Source: Laccaria trichodermophora (Eukaryota; Basidiomycota; Agaricomycetes; Agaricales; Hydnangiaceae). From it: DNA of 56,884 nucleotides. Below the pieces are notes generated by a model that ran no database searches, had not been told where the DNA came from, and worked only from the letters and a program-made list of their open reading frames with translations. The translations under genes were made by a program, and so were the position numbers. Positions 44,760 through 54,801 of the stretch are shown piece by piece; the stretch's first letter is position 1, and the number at the start of each line of letters is the position of its first letter. The stretch is taken from NCBI GenBank assembly GCA_018417955.1, contig JACTVC010000059.1, positions 1-56,884 on the forward strand, read 5' to 3'.

Positions 44760-45026
44760 ATGAATCTTTCATTATTATTATTTTTAATAGGGATATTAGG
44801 TTTTATATTAAATAGAAAAAATATAATTCTAATGATAATCGCCATAGAGATTATGTTATTATCAGTAACTCTTTTAATATTAATCATGTCCTTTGGTTTT
44901 GATGATAATGTAGGTCAAACCTTTAGTATTTATATCATATCTATAGCAGGAGCAGAATCTGTAATAGGTTTAAGTATATTAGTAGCATATTATAGATTAA
45001 GAGGAACAATATCTTTAAGAAGTTAA
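44760..45026 (+). CDS. nad4L: NADH dehydrogenase subunit 4L
   Basis: Small complex I membrane subunit, 88 residues, three helices. The conserved segment IAIEIMLLSVTLLILIMS includes the functional Glu. C-terminal IVAYYRLRGTISLRS is typical of fungal Nad4L. Its stop overlaps the nad5 start (TAATG), the arrangement conserved in most filamentous fungi and suggesting co-translation. Confidence 0.97.
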   Translation: MNLSLLLFLIGILGFILNRKNIILMIIAIEIMLLSVTLLILIMSFGFDDNVGQTFSIYIISIAGAESVIGLSILVAYYRLRGTISLRS

Positions 45027-47023
45027 TGTATTTATCAATAATTATTTTACCATTATTAGGTAGCTTAGTATCAGGATTCTTAGGTCGAAAAGTAGGAACA
45101 ACAGGTTCCCAAATAATAACTTGTACAAGTTTATTAATCACATCAGTTTTAATAACAATAGCTTTTTATGAGGTAGGTTTATGTGGTTCCGTGGTAAGAA
45201 TTGAATTAGGAAGTTGGATAGATTCTGAGTTAATGAATATCTCTTGGGAATTTTATTTTGATCAATTAACAGTATCTTTAGGTTTAGCAGTAGTTTATTG
45301 TTCAACCTTAATCCATATCTATAGTATAGATTATTTATCTACAGATCCTCATATTCAAAGATTTTTTTCTTATTTATCAGCATTTACAGCAGGAATGTTA
45401 GTCTTAATATGTGGAGGTAATTATTTTGTAATGTTTATAGGTTGGGAAGCAATAGGAGTTGTATCCTATTTATTAATTAATTATTATTTTACAAGAATAC
45501 AATCAAATAAAGCAGCTATGTTAGCTTTTACAATGAATAGAGGCGGAGATATGTTTCTGAGTATAGGTTTTTTTTCTATCTTTCAAATATTTGGTTCATT
45601 AAATTATTCTCATGTATTTACTTTAACTCCTTATATGAATGAAACAGCTATAACTATAATATCTTTATTATTATTAGGAGGAGCTTTAGCTAAAAGTGCT
45701 AATATTCCTTTACATTCTTGGTTACCCGGTAGTATGGAGGCTCCTACACCTGTAAGTGCCTTATTACATGCAGCTACACTAGTTACAGCAGGTATTTATT
45801 TATTATTAAGAAGTTCTCCTATCTTAGAATATAGTGAAAGTGCTTTATTACTAATAACTTTAATAGGGAGTACCACAGCTTTTTTTGCAGCCACTTGTGG
45901 TTTATTACAAAATGATTTAAAAAGAATTATTGCTTTTAGTACAATATCTCAATTAGGTTATATGATGATGGCTATAGGGTTAAGTCAATACAATGTAGCT
46001 TTAATGCATACAGTAAATCATGCTTTTTTCAAAGCCTTATTATTTTTAGGAGCAGGAGCAGTCATCCATTCTTTTGCCGATCAACAAGATGTTAGAAAAA
46101 TGGGTGGATTAATTAAATTTTTACCTTTTACTTCTTCAGTAATGTTAGTAGGTAGTTTAAGTTTATTAGCTACACCTTTTTTAACTGGATTTTATAGTAA
46201 AGATTTAATATTAGAATTAGCTTTTGGGCAATATAGTTTTAGTGGTATGTATGCTTATATTTTAGGGTCTATTACAGCAGGAATTACTGCTTTTTATAGT
46301 TTTAGATTAATAAGTTTAGTGTTTTTAACTTATCCTAATGGTCCTAAAGAATCTTATTTAAATTCTCATGAATCTAATATATTTGTAATTATACCTCTAT
46401 TGATTTTAGCCTTATTTAGTATATTTTTTGGTTATATATTTTCAGATTTATTTGTAGGTCTAGGATCAGATTTTTTTGCTAATTCATTATTTACTCATCC
46501 TAATAAAATTTCTATTATTGAAGCTGAATTCTCTTTAAATCCTATTATTAAATTATTACCTGCTTTTTTAAGTCTAATTGGAGCAAGTATAGCTATTTTT
46601 ATGTATCATTTACAACCTTTATTTTTGATTAATTTAAGTAATACGGTTTTAGGTAGAAAAATATATAGTTTCTTAAATGGTAAATATTATTTTGATGTCA
46701 TTTATAATCACTATTTAGTTAGCGCCGGTTTAAATTTAGGTTATAGAATTTCTAAAGAATTAGATAGAGGAGCAATTGAATTATTAGGACCATATGGATT
46801 AGCAAATAGTTTAAGTAATAGTGGTCTAAATATTAGTAAATTAGATACTGGTATTATAACTACTTATTCTTTATATATTACTATAGGTTTAATTTCTTTA
46901 TTATTCTTAGTTTTTGCTCCAGTATTAATGGATACTGGGCACCTGTACCCTATATTTAGTGAATTTAGATTATTATTTATATACTTTTGTTCAGCTATAT
47001 TAGTTTTAACACAGAATAAATAA
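45026..47023 (+). CDS. nad5: NADH dehydrogenase subunit 5
   Basis: Largest antiporter-like subunit of complex I, 665 residues, normal for fungi, and intron-free here. Conserved blocks are HIYSIDYLSTDPHIQRFFSY, FIGWEAIGVVSYLLINYYFT, SANIPLHSWLPGSMEAPTPV (about residues 222-241) and NDLKRIIAFSTISQLGYMMM. The C-terminal helix region ends TGHLYPIFSEFRLLFIYFCS. ATG 45026 overlaps the nad4L stop. Every Trp codon I checked is TGG. The ACCTGTACCC at 46940-46949 is the complement of the dispersed GGGTACAGGT motif. Confidence 0.97.
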   Translation: MYLSIIILPLLGSLVSGFLGRKVGTTGSQIITCTSLLITSVLITIAFYEVGLCGSVVRIELGSWIDSELMNISWEFYFDQLTVSLGLAVVYCSTLIHIYSIDYLSTDPHIQRFFSYLSAFTAGMLVLICGGNYFVMFIGWEAIGVVSYLLINYYFTRIQSNKAAMLAFTMNRGGDMFLSIGFFSIFQIFGSLNYSHVFTLTPYMNETAITIISLLLLGGALAKSANIPLHSWLPGSMEAPTPVSALLHAATLVTAGIYLLLRSSPILEYSESALLLITLIGSTTAFFAATCGLLQNDLKRIIAFSTISQLGYMMMAIGLSQYNVALMHTVNHAFFKALLFLGAGAVIHSFADQQDVRKMGGLIKFLPFTSSVMLVGSLSLLATPFLTGFYSKDLILELAFGQYSFSGMYAYILGSITAGITAFYSFRLISLVFLTYPNGPKESYLNSHESNIFVIIPLLILALFSIFFGYIFSDLFVGLGSDFFANSLFTHPNKISIIEAEFSLNPIIKLLPAFLSLIGASIAIFMYHLQPLFLINLSNTVLGRKIYSFLNGKYYFDVIYNHYLVSAGLNLGYRISKELDRGAIELLGPYGLANSLSNSGLNISKLDTGIITTYSLYITIGLISLLFLVFAPVLMDTGHLYPIFSEFRLLFIYFCSAILVLTQNK

Positions 47024-48788
47024 TAAAAGCTACTATACTAATATTAATACTAATACTAAGACTAATACTAATTATTCTCAAACTAGCACTTGTGTCTTGT
47101 GTATTGTCTCTTGTCTCTTGTCTCTTGTCTCTTGTCTCTTGTCTCTTGTTTCTTGTCTCTTGTTTCTTGTCTCTTGTTTCTTGTGTCTTTCTTTGCGAGA
47201 CTCTATAAAACTATTTGTTTCTGATATTGTTATTTGCTTCGCCAGGCACAACAAGCAATTGTTGGAGCGGCTATTTATAAACCCACCAAAATAATGCTAT
47301 TTAAATTCATACAATACAATACAATACAATACAATACAATACGATACAATACAAATTCATACAATACAATACAATACAATACAATACAATATAATAGAAT
47401 AGAATAAAATAGAATAGAATAGAATATAATAAAATAGAATAGAAACTGCTACACTAAGAAATAAAAAGCATTGATTTTGGGTCCAACAAAACAATAATTA
47501 TTTAATAATACCCCTTTATTTTTTAATCGTAACTACGCTAAGAAGAGACACACTACGCGCTACGCGCTACTTAAGAATCAGAGCCATCGCTATTTAAGTA
47601 TCGCTACTTCTTGTGTGGCAAAGCAAGCGTAGCTTTTTTGTTTTTGTTTTTGTTTTTGTTTTTTCCTTTGCCAGAATCGCTACTTCGAATCAGCTCCTTA
47701 TTAATCGAAGAAGCAGCTGCTGCTTTAGCCGCTGCGTAGCTCGCTACTTTGATTAATAAGGCACAATTGCCAGAAGCAAGAGCAGCGCTACCATTCTAAA
47801 TATAGTTTGGATTAATAAGTAGTATTTCTTAATGTATAAGTGGGTTAATTTATTAAAGGATTAAAGGACTAATGGATTAATAGATTAATATTATTCAAGA
47901 ATTTGTTTTAATATAAATTTTTATATTTTCTCTTTAAAAACCAAATTTTTAATAGACTATTATAGAAAATTAGTGTAAAAATAATAATAAAAATAAAAGC
48001 AGAAAATTAAAGAATTTAATTTTAAATAAATAAAATTAAATTAAGAAATTGTTTACTACTATTTAAATAGTAGCTTATATTTAAAAAAATATCACTTAAA
48101 CCTATTAATTAATTAAATAATCAAATTTAATATTTTATTATTATTTTATTTTTTCTAATATAATTATATTTAATAAGATAAAATAATAATAATAAATAAA
48201 ACAAATCTTATTCTTTGATTCTATAAAATTACACTAGTTTATGCTTATTTAATATAATATTATAATATAATTAAATCTTGTTATGTTTACCCAGACATAA
48301 TATACACAAGCATTAATTATAATTTTAAAGCTTTGTATTTCTATTCTATTCTGTTTTATTCAAGTACAATAAAAGCTACTTATGAATCATAATAGATGCT
48401 GTGCTCTAAAGCTATTTCTTGTAGTTGTAGTTGTAAAAACTACAACTACAACCAGTAGCGTTATGAATAAGCTGCTGCTGTAAATACCGCAGCAGAAACA
48501 ATAAATTAAAAATAATTTTTGTTATTGTACTATATTTAAATTTGTAATTTTAAATGTAATTGTAATTTTTTGCGTAGCTTTTTATTTTTAAACATTTCTT
48601 GTTTGTTAATCTACTAAAAAAAAAAGATTTACTACTATGATTCTGCTAGCAATTGTGCCAATTTTATCGTAAGTAGCACACAATAAAAAAGCTACGCAAA
48701 AATAAAAAACTACTTATGTTTCAAAAAATACAAATTAAAAAAAAAGTACAAATAAAAAATACAAATAAATAATTACAATAAAAAAAAT
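47024..48788. repeat. 1.8-kb intergenic region, nad5 to rps3
   Basis: No gene. A TCTCTTG 7-mer array (47093-47186), a 5-mer array ACAAT drifting to AGAAT (47308-47443), TTTTTG units (47636-47662), H6 near 47608-47638, a long plain AT-rich stretch (47840-48330), and a composite H1 module at about 48415-48500. An H5 copy lies about 90 bases before rps3. Confidence 0.75.
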
Positions 48789-51158
48789 ATGACAAGTCCC
48801 CACTACAATAGTAATAAAAGCTACTTAGGTTCACAGTGCTGCTTCTCCAGCGTAGCAGGCTACCTTGCTTCGCCAGAAGGCTACTCCTGCGTAGCAGGAG
48901 GCACAACTATAAAAAATAGTTCCAATACAATAAAAGCTACTTATGATAACACGATAATAAAAAATAATATACAAAAAGCACAACTATTAGATAAACATTA
49001 TACTAATGAAGTTATTATGATACAAGATGAAATAAATAAATTAATAGTTTTTGAAGGTTTACAGTATTTCAGAGGTATTTTTTGTGAAGATGAAGCATTT
49101 AATGTAGAAATTTTTAATTTAAGATTAAATAGACATATATTATTAATAGAAAATTTATTATGTAATTTAGAATATGCTATAAATAGATTTAATTTATTAT
49201 ATAATAAATGCAAGCCTTGTAGTGCCAATAATAATAATTGTAGCTACGCAGAAAATTTTTCTATGTCTGCTTCGCTAGGCACAATTATTAATAATACTTT
49301 TGCTTATGATTTAGCTATTAAAGCTTTTTTAAATAATTATTATAATATTAGTAATAAAATTTATTATATTATTCAAAATAATATTGAAAGATCAGAACTA
49401 AATATTAAAAGCTACGCAGCACAAGACGACACTTGTTATGCTGAAGGCAACCTTGCTTCGCCAGAGGGTTACCCCAAAGGCTACTCCGGAGGCTACGCAG
49501 ACACAACTGTAAGATTAGGAATGGATAGCTGTACTAGTACTGGTTTAGTTATCCCTACTATTATTATGAATCTAAAGAGTGCTTCTGCATTTTCAGACAC
49601 AACTGCTGCTTCTTCTTGTGCCTACAATAATAATACATCAGTACCCGATATTAATGATATTAATAATTATTCTAATTCTATTAATAATGATAATAATAAT
49701 AATAATAAAGTTAATATGATGCGCTCCGACTACTCTGGTGCCTTTTCAACAATTTTTGGTGCTACACAGACACAGACGCAGACACAGACACAGACACAGA
49801 CACAGACACAACAGCATCAATATTTATTGCAAAATAAAAGCTACGCAGCACAACAAATAAATAAAATAGTTAATAGGCAAAATTTATTAAATAACCAGAA
49901 GCTGCACTTTTTACACAACAATACTCTATTATTTAATTATTTAAAAAGAATGAGTATTTATAATATAAGAACAAATGGACTTTTAATTTATAATTATCAT
50001 ATTTTAAAATATAATTTTAATAAAAATTACTCTCTCTTATTTCATCCCTATTTATTAAAAGCTTCTTCGAAGGCTACGCAGACACACTACGCTTGCAACC
50101 TTGCTTCGCCAGAGGGTTACCCCAAAGGCTACTCCGGAGGCTACGCAGACACAACAATAGCTATTCCAAGAAATAATAATAATAATATAAATAATAATAA
50201 TAATAATAATAAAAGCTACTTAGGATTACCACCAATTAAAGGTACTGGTTGGATTAACTTCGCAAGTAATGAAATACATAATTTCTTAAAAGCTTTCTTT
50301 AAAAGTATTAACTCTTTAATTAGTAAACCTACTTTTGTGATTACTCCCGATAAAATTACTATATCTTTATTTTATTATTTAAGTATACCTAGCCCTAAAG
50401 TTTTTAATTTATATAATAGCAAACTACTTATGAATGCTACTGCTACGCGGACACAATATTTGTTAATTAAGAAGAATATAAAGAATAATAATAAAAAAAG
50501 CTACGCAAAAACAATAAATTTTGGTGCGGCACAGCAGCCCTTCGATCCAGAAACCTTTAATATTGAAAAAAGTAGAGCATTAAAAATTTTAATTCGTAAA
50601 CAATATAAAAAAAAAAATAAATTAAATCTATTCAATAATTATAATTTAACTAAATTATATCCTTTAAGATTTAAAAAAATTTGTGATTATTTCAGTCTAT
50701 TTTTTAATAAACCTGTAGAATTTGAATTAATTAGATTACATCATTATTATAACGATGCTCATATTTTAGTGACTCTATTAGCTTTAATTGTTAGAAGAAA
50801 AAATATTAGAAAAGCTATTACTAATCTTTATTCTTTAAATGCTGTGGAAAATTTAAAGGATCCTAATTTATTCGGTGGTAATAGAGCTGGCGGCACAACT
50901 GCTACGCTATCTTCTGAAATAAATTCATATTCATTGGAACCTCAATACAATATCCCTGCTTTCCTTTCTGGTTTAAATATCAAAATAGCGGGAAGATTAA
51001 TGAGAGAATCTATTATACCTAGAAGAACAACTAAAATTTTTGAAAAAGGAGCATCTGCTACTGGAAAAGTAAATTTTTTAGAAGTGGCTAAATTAACTAA
51101 AAAAAATAGAAAAGGAGCTTTTACTATTACTGTTTTATCTGGACAAAATTTCTTTTAA
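48789..51158 (+). CDS. rps3: Ribosomal protein S3, expanded by repeat insertions
   Basis: Mitoribosomal small-subunit protein uS3. The C-terminal third is the recognisable domain: FDPETFNIEKSRALKILIRK, FLSGLNIKIAGRLMRES (about residues 723-739), IPRRTTKIFEKG, and the end KKNRKGAFTITVLSGQNFF. At 789 residues it is much longer than I would expect. The excess comes from in-frame dispersed repeats: LASPEGYSCVAG near residue 26, two copies of NLASPEGYPKGYSGGYADTT (49447-49507 and 50095-50155, identical over 61 bases), KSYAAQ (H5) three times including 49409 and 49840, a TQ-repeat (49767-49811) and Asn runs from ATA/AAT microsatellites. The frame is open throughout. The start at 48789 is the first ATG after stops and is uncertain. 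Confidence 0.92.
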   Translation: MTSPHYNSNKSYLGSQCCFSSVAGYLASPEGYSCVAGGTTIKNSSNTIKATYDNTIIKNNIQKAQLLDKHYTNEVIMIQDEINKLIVFEGLQYFRGIFCEDEAFNVEIFNLRLNRHILLIENLLCNLEYAINRFNLLYNKCKPCSANNNNCSYAENFSMSASLGTIINNTFAYDLAIKAFLNNYYNISNKIYYIIQNNIERSELNIKSYAAQDDTCYAEGNLASPEGYPKGYSGGYADTTVRLGMDSCTSTGLVIPTIIMNLKSASAFSDTTAASSCAYNNNTSVPDINDINNYSNSINNDNNNNNKVNMMRSDYSGAFSTIFGATQTQTQTQTQTQTQTQQHQYLLQNKSYAAQQINKIVNRQNLLNNQKLHFLHNNTLLFNYLKRMSIYNIRTNGLLIYNYHILKYNFNKNYSLLFHPYLLKASSKATQTHYACNLASPEGYPKGYSGGYADTTIAIPRNNNNNINNNNNNNKSYLGLPPIKGTGWINFASNEIHNFLKAFFKSINSLISKPTFVITPDKITISLFYYLSIPSPKVFNLYNSKLLMNATATRTQYLLIKKNIKNNNKKSYAKTINFGAAQQPFDPETFNIEKSRALKILIRKQYKKKNKLNLFNNYNLTKLYPLRFKKICDYFSLFFNKPVEFELIRLHHYYNDAHILVTLLALIVRRKNIRKAITNLYSLNAVENLKDPNLFGGNRAGGTTATLSSEINSYSLEPQYNIPAFLSGLNIKIAGRLMRESIIPRRTTKIFEKGASATGKVNFLEVAKLTKKNRKGAFTITVLSGQNFF
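49447..49507 (+). repeat. 61-bp dispersed repeat in rps3, copy 1
   Basis: Identical to 50095-50155. Contains CTTGCTTCGCCAGAGGG, CCCCAAAGGCTACTCC and GGAGGCTACGCAGACACAAC, i.e. staggered inverted pairs that can fold. Related non-coding copies lie at 21961-22010 (reverse) and a diverged coding copy at 48860-48908. Confidence 0.9.
49767..49811 (+). repeat. Trinucleotide-pair expansion (ACACAG) in rps3
   Basis: About seven to eight units of ACACAG/ACGCAG encode a Thr-Gln repeat. The unit matches the CGCAGACACA part of the dispersed elements, so it probably grew from one by slippage. Confidence 0.85.
50095..50155 (+). repeat. 61-bp dispersed repeat in rps3, copy 2
   Basis: Exact copy of 49447-49507, about 650 bases away, in the same frame, encoding NLASPEGYPKGYSGGYADTT. 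Confidence 0.9.
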
Positions 51159-52012
51159 TGAATTATCCTACAACTACTTTGCTTGCTTTTTTAATCGAAA
51201 AATAAAAGTAGTTTTTATAAATTGCCTTTATCTTTCGACTAGGCAGCATTTGCTAGCTTTTTATTTTTTTTACCCCTTCAAATACAATAACAAATACAAT
51301 AACAAATACAATAACAAATACAATAACAAATACAATAACAAAAACAATAAAAGCTACTTAGCGTAACAGAATCAAACAATAAAAGCTACTTATTGTGTCT
51401 GATTCATAAGGAGCGATTATTCACAAATAAGGAGCGAATCATAAGGAGCGATGGCTCTTGTAGTTGTGGTATTTACAACCACAACCAGTACCGCTACTAG
51501 CAAGTGTGCCTGGCTGCTTCGCTAGCAAGTAGTTGTAGTTGTAAAAACTACAACTACAACCAGAAGCAAAGGCACAATTGCTAGTAGCTTTTTAATCTTT
51601 AATCTTTAATCTTTAATCTTTAATCTTTAATCCCCAGCTTATTTGGATTAATCAAGCTTGATTATTAAGCAAGGCTTGCTTTTGTTTTATTAATTATAAT
51701 TAACATCCCAGTAGTTGTTTTATTAATTAACAGCCCAGTAGCTTTAATTACTAAGAACTAACTACAAAACAATAATATTACCTAATTAACTTTTGAATAT
51801 ATTGTGCTTTTTTTTTCAATATAATAAATTAACAAAGTTATAATTATTACTATTAATTGTTTGCGTAGCTTTTATTATTATTATTATAGTAATTAAATAA
51901 TTAAATTAATATTTAGAGGTTTTATTGCAAGGACGGACAAAATTTTAAACAACTGGTTATCTTATTTTGTTTATACACAAAAATCTGGATTAAGTTTGTG
52001 CGTAGCTTTTAT
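51159..52012. repeat. Intergenic repeat region, rps3 to trnN
   Basis: No gene. Five copies of the 12-mer CAAATACAATAA (51279-51338), H4 with H1 at about 51505-51575, and a CTTTAAT array (51594-51631). Confidence 0.8.
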
Positions 52013-52087
52013 AAGGCCTAAAGAGGGTTTGAACCTCTGTGAAAAGTATTAACAGTACTTCGCTTAAACCACTCAGCCATTAGACCT
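52013..52087 (-). tRNA. trnN: tRNA-Asn (GTT)
   Basis: Acceptor AGGTCTA/TAGGCCT, anticodon stem AAGTA/TACTT, loop CTGTTAA, anticodon GTT; T loop TTCAAAC. Confidence 0.9.
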
Positions 52088-52451
52088 GTTGTTGTTTGTA
52101 TATGTTTAAAAAGATGTAATTATTAAATAATAAAGATTTAACTCGTTGTTGTGTCTGATTCATAAGGAGCGAATCATAAGGAGCGATGGCTCTTGTAGTT
52201 GTGGTATTTACAACCACAACCAGTACCGCTGCTAGCAAGTGTGCCTTTGCTTCTGGTTGTGGCTGCTTCGCTAGCAACTACAAAGAAGCAAACCTTGCTT
52301 TGCTAGTAGCGATTCATAAGTAGCGAGCTACGCAGCGGCTGCTAGTTACACAAGCCGCAGCAGCTGCTTCTTATTAATCGAAGGAGCGTAGCACTGCTCC
52401 TTATTAATCGAAGGAGCGTAGCGATTATTAACAAATAAGTAGCAGAATTAC
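52088..52451. repeat. Intergenic repeat region, trnN to trnP
   Basis: Nearly all repeat: H1-type hairpin near 52195-52222, H4-like unit at 52245-52290, H2 at about 52325-52366, and GGAGCGTAGC fragments. No gene. Confidence 0.75.
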
Positions 52452-52525
52452 TGAGGGAGACACGACTCGAACGCGCAGCTTCTTACTCCCAAAGTAAGCT
52501 CCTTAACCAATTAGGATACTCCCTC
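52452..52525 (-). tRNA. trnP: tRNA-Pro (TGG)
   Basis: Acceptor GAGGGAG/CTCCCTC perfect, anticodon stem CTTAC/GTAAG, loop TTTGGGA, anticodon TGG; T loop TTCGAGT. Confidence 0.92.
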
Positions 52526-53310
52526 TAATGTATTAATACTATAATTATAATATAAAAACATTAATTATTAAATTATTATATTTATTTATAATTATATCTA
52601 TTTACTTACTTTTATAATTTATTTAGTTGGATCCACCAACAAATAATTAATTAGTAATTTTTATATTAATTATTTTCAGCTGCTGTTTTTTTTTTGCCGC
52701 AGCAGGCACTACTATAAAATGCGTTTGCAATTCTAAAAAATTATTTTATTGTTATTTTTATTTTATTGTTATTGTTATTGTTATTTTATTGTTATTGTTA
52801 TTGTTATTTTTTTGTTATTGTTATTGTTATTTCGGGAACAGGTAATAGCAGCACTTGTGTCTTGCTTCTGGCAAAGCAAAGGAGCGATTCTGCTTCTTAT
52901 TAATCGAAGGAGCGCTAGCAAGTATGTCTTTTTAGCGCTAGTTACTATTAGTTGGATATAATATTTATATTACAGCTAGCTACTTATTTGTTAATAATCA
53001 ATAATTACTACCAATAATAAGCTTAAAAGTATTATTTTCTTGCTTTGATGATACAACTGCTTATTCATAATGCTACAATTACAACTACAACTACAAGAAG
53101 TAGCATATAATGGATTATCTTTTTACTCTTTTTACTTTATTTACTATTTTTACTAGTTACGATAAAGTATTAGAATTAGAAATGCAGAATAAAAATAAAT
53201 GTACCAGAATAAATAAGAAAATCAGCCTTTTATTTATTGATTTTTTGCGTAGCTTTTCTTATTTTTTATTAGTTAATTGAGTTATAAATTTTGTATATTT
53301 TTTTTTTTAG
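52526..53310. repeat. Intergenic region, trnP to trnW
   Basis: A TTATTG 6-mer array (52745-52830) is followed directly by CGGGAACAGGT (52833-52843). No gene; the frame at 52749-52961 is the array. Confidence 0.7.
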
Positions 53311-53383
53311 CAAGAGCGAGATGATTTGAACACCCACCAACAGTTTTGGAGACCGCTATACTACCATTATACTACACTCTCTT
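53311..53383 (-). tRNA. trnW: tRNA-Trp (CCA)
   Basis: Acceptor AAGAGAG pairs with CGCTCTT with one mismatch. Anticodon stem GCGGT/ACTGT encloses loop CTCCAAA, anticodon CCA. T arm GGGTG-TTCAAAT-CATCT. CCA reads UGG only by standard rules. Many fungal mitochondria instead have TCA to read UGA as Trp, so this anticodon bears on the in-frame TGA codons at 29797, 42324 and 56521-56574. Confidence 0.88.
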
Positions 53384-54106
53384 TTTGTAGCTACTTTTAT
53401 TGTTAGTTATCATTAGCTACTGTGTCTGCGTAGCGATTCATAAGTAGTAAATCATAAGTAGCGCCACCTGTTGTGTGCTAGCAAGTGTGTCTGGCTGCTT
53501 CGCTAGCAAGTAGTTGTAGTTGTAAAAACTACAACTACAACCGGAAGCAAAGCGCTACTGACACAAAAGAATCGCTTCGCGCTTCTTCGATTAATAAGGA
53601 GCAGAATCGCTTCGCGCTTCGCGCTTCTGGCGAAGCAAGACACAACTTAATCAAAGTAGTTTTTCTGCGTAGCTTTGCTGGATAATCCTACTTGATTTGT
53701 TACCCTTTGTTTATTTTAGCAATGCCTTGATTGTAAGTTTTATTATTGAAAGCTTAAAAGTAGTTTTAACACAAGTGCTTTTCTTCTGGTTGCGAAGCAG
53801 ATTTATAGTATTGATAGAAGAATAAAGCAAGCCTTGTTGTGATTGCTACTTATGAATCGCTACTTATGATTCGCTACTTCGATTCGCTACTTCTTGTGTC
53901 TGATTCATAAGTAGCTTCATAAGGAGCAGAATCGCTACGCGCTCCTTCGATTAATAAGAAGCAGAATCGCTCCTTCGATAAATAAGGAGTAGTTGCTACG
54001 CTACTTTTATTAATAAGGCACAATTGCCAGTAGCAAGACAAAATAAGTAGCGATTATTAGCAATAATACTTGTTAGATTTTATTTTTTTAATTAAATTAA
54101 TTTTAT
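53384..54106. repeat. Intergenic repeat region, trnW to trnA
   Basis: No gene. H4 with H1 at about 53490-53550, CGCTTCG triplet unit run (53598-53625), and many GCTACTTATGATTCGCTAC and GATTAATAAGGAGCAGAAT fragments. Frame 53485-53685 is repeat. Confidence 0.75.
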
Positions 54107-54178
54107 TGGAGAAAGATAGATTCGAACTATCATAATTATATTGCAAATATAACCGATTAACCATTATCAGATTTCCCC
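54107..54178 (-). tRNA. trnA: tRNA-Ala (TGC)
   Basis: Acceptor GGGGAAA/TTTCTCC with one G-U pair, anticodon stem TTATA/TATAA, loop TTTGCAA, anticodon TGC; T loop TTCGAAT. Confidence 0.88.
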
Positions 54179-54728
54179 TGCTTATTAATTATTATTAAAG
54201 TTTTTTAATACTTTAATATATATTCTAATCAGTAGTGATTCTAAATTATTATTAATAAAAAAAGTAGCTTACTTTAGTTTTTGTGTAAAAGCAATTCTTA
54301 AATAAGTAGCTTTGCTTGTTTTTTGCTTTAGCTACTTACTGCTGGGATTAATCAACAAGGATTAATAAAAGCTACTAGCAATTGTGGCTGGCTGCTTCGC
54401 TAGCAAGTAGTTGTAAAAACTACAACTCCAACCAGAAGCAAAGAGCCGCTTATGAGTTAGCAGTTGTGTCTTGCTTCGCCAGAAGCGCTAAGCGATTCTT
54501 TTGTGTCTGTAGCGAGCTACTTCGATTAATAAGGAGCAGAATCGCTTCGCAGGATTATCCAACAACTGCTCCGCTTGGCGAAGCAAAACACACTTGCTAG
54601 TAGCGATTCATAAGTAGCAGTTGTTGCTGCGGCTTGTGTAACTAGCAGCCGCTGCGTAGCTCGCTTCTTATAAATCGCTCCTTTGCTTTGCCAGAAGCAA
54701 GACACAAGAAGTAGCTTTTAATATTATA
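54179..54728. repeat. Intergenic repeat region, trnA to trnM
   Basis: No gene. H4 with H1 at about 54375-54445 and H2 at about 54624-54662. Frame 54382-54600 is repeat. Confidence 0.75.
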
Positions 54729-54801
54729 TAAGACCTAAGGGAGTTGAACCCTTATAATATCCATTATGAGCGAACTGCATTAACCATTATGCTAAAGTCT
54801 T
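54729..54801 (-). tRNA. trnM: tRNA-Met (CAT), second copy
   Basis: Acceptor AAGACTT/AGGTCTT, D stem GCAT/ATGC, anticodon stem GTTCG/TGGAT, loop CTCATAA, anticodon CAT. Sequence differs from the trnM at 5991, so they are distinct isoacceptors (initiator and elongator, or a CAT-anticodon Ile tRNA). Confidence 0.87.

Noticed and set aside
44678..45141. Minus-strand frames opposite nad4L/nad5
   Set aside because: Antisense shadows of well-supported core genes.
47097..47294. Frame coding a Ser-Cys-Leu-Leu repeat
   Set aside because: Translation of the TCTCTTG tandem array.
48998..49228. Minus-strand frame opposite rps3
   Set aside because: Antisense of rps3, no start or family support.
53485..54600. 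Frames at 53485-53685 and 54382-54600 with similar starts (LAASLASSC)
   Set aside because: The similarity is the H4 repeat read in the same frame; no conserved protein.
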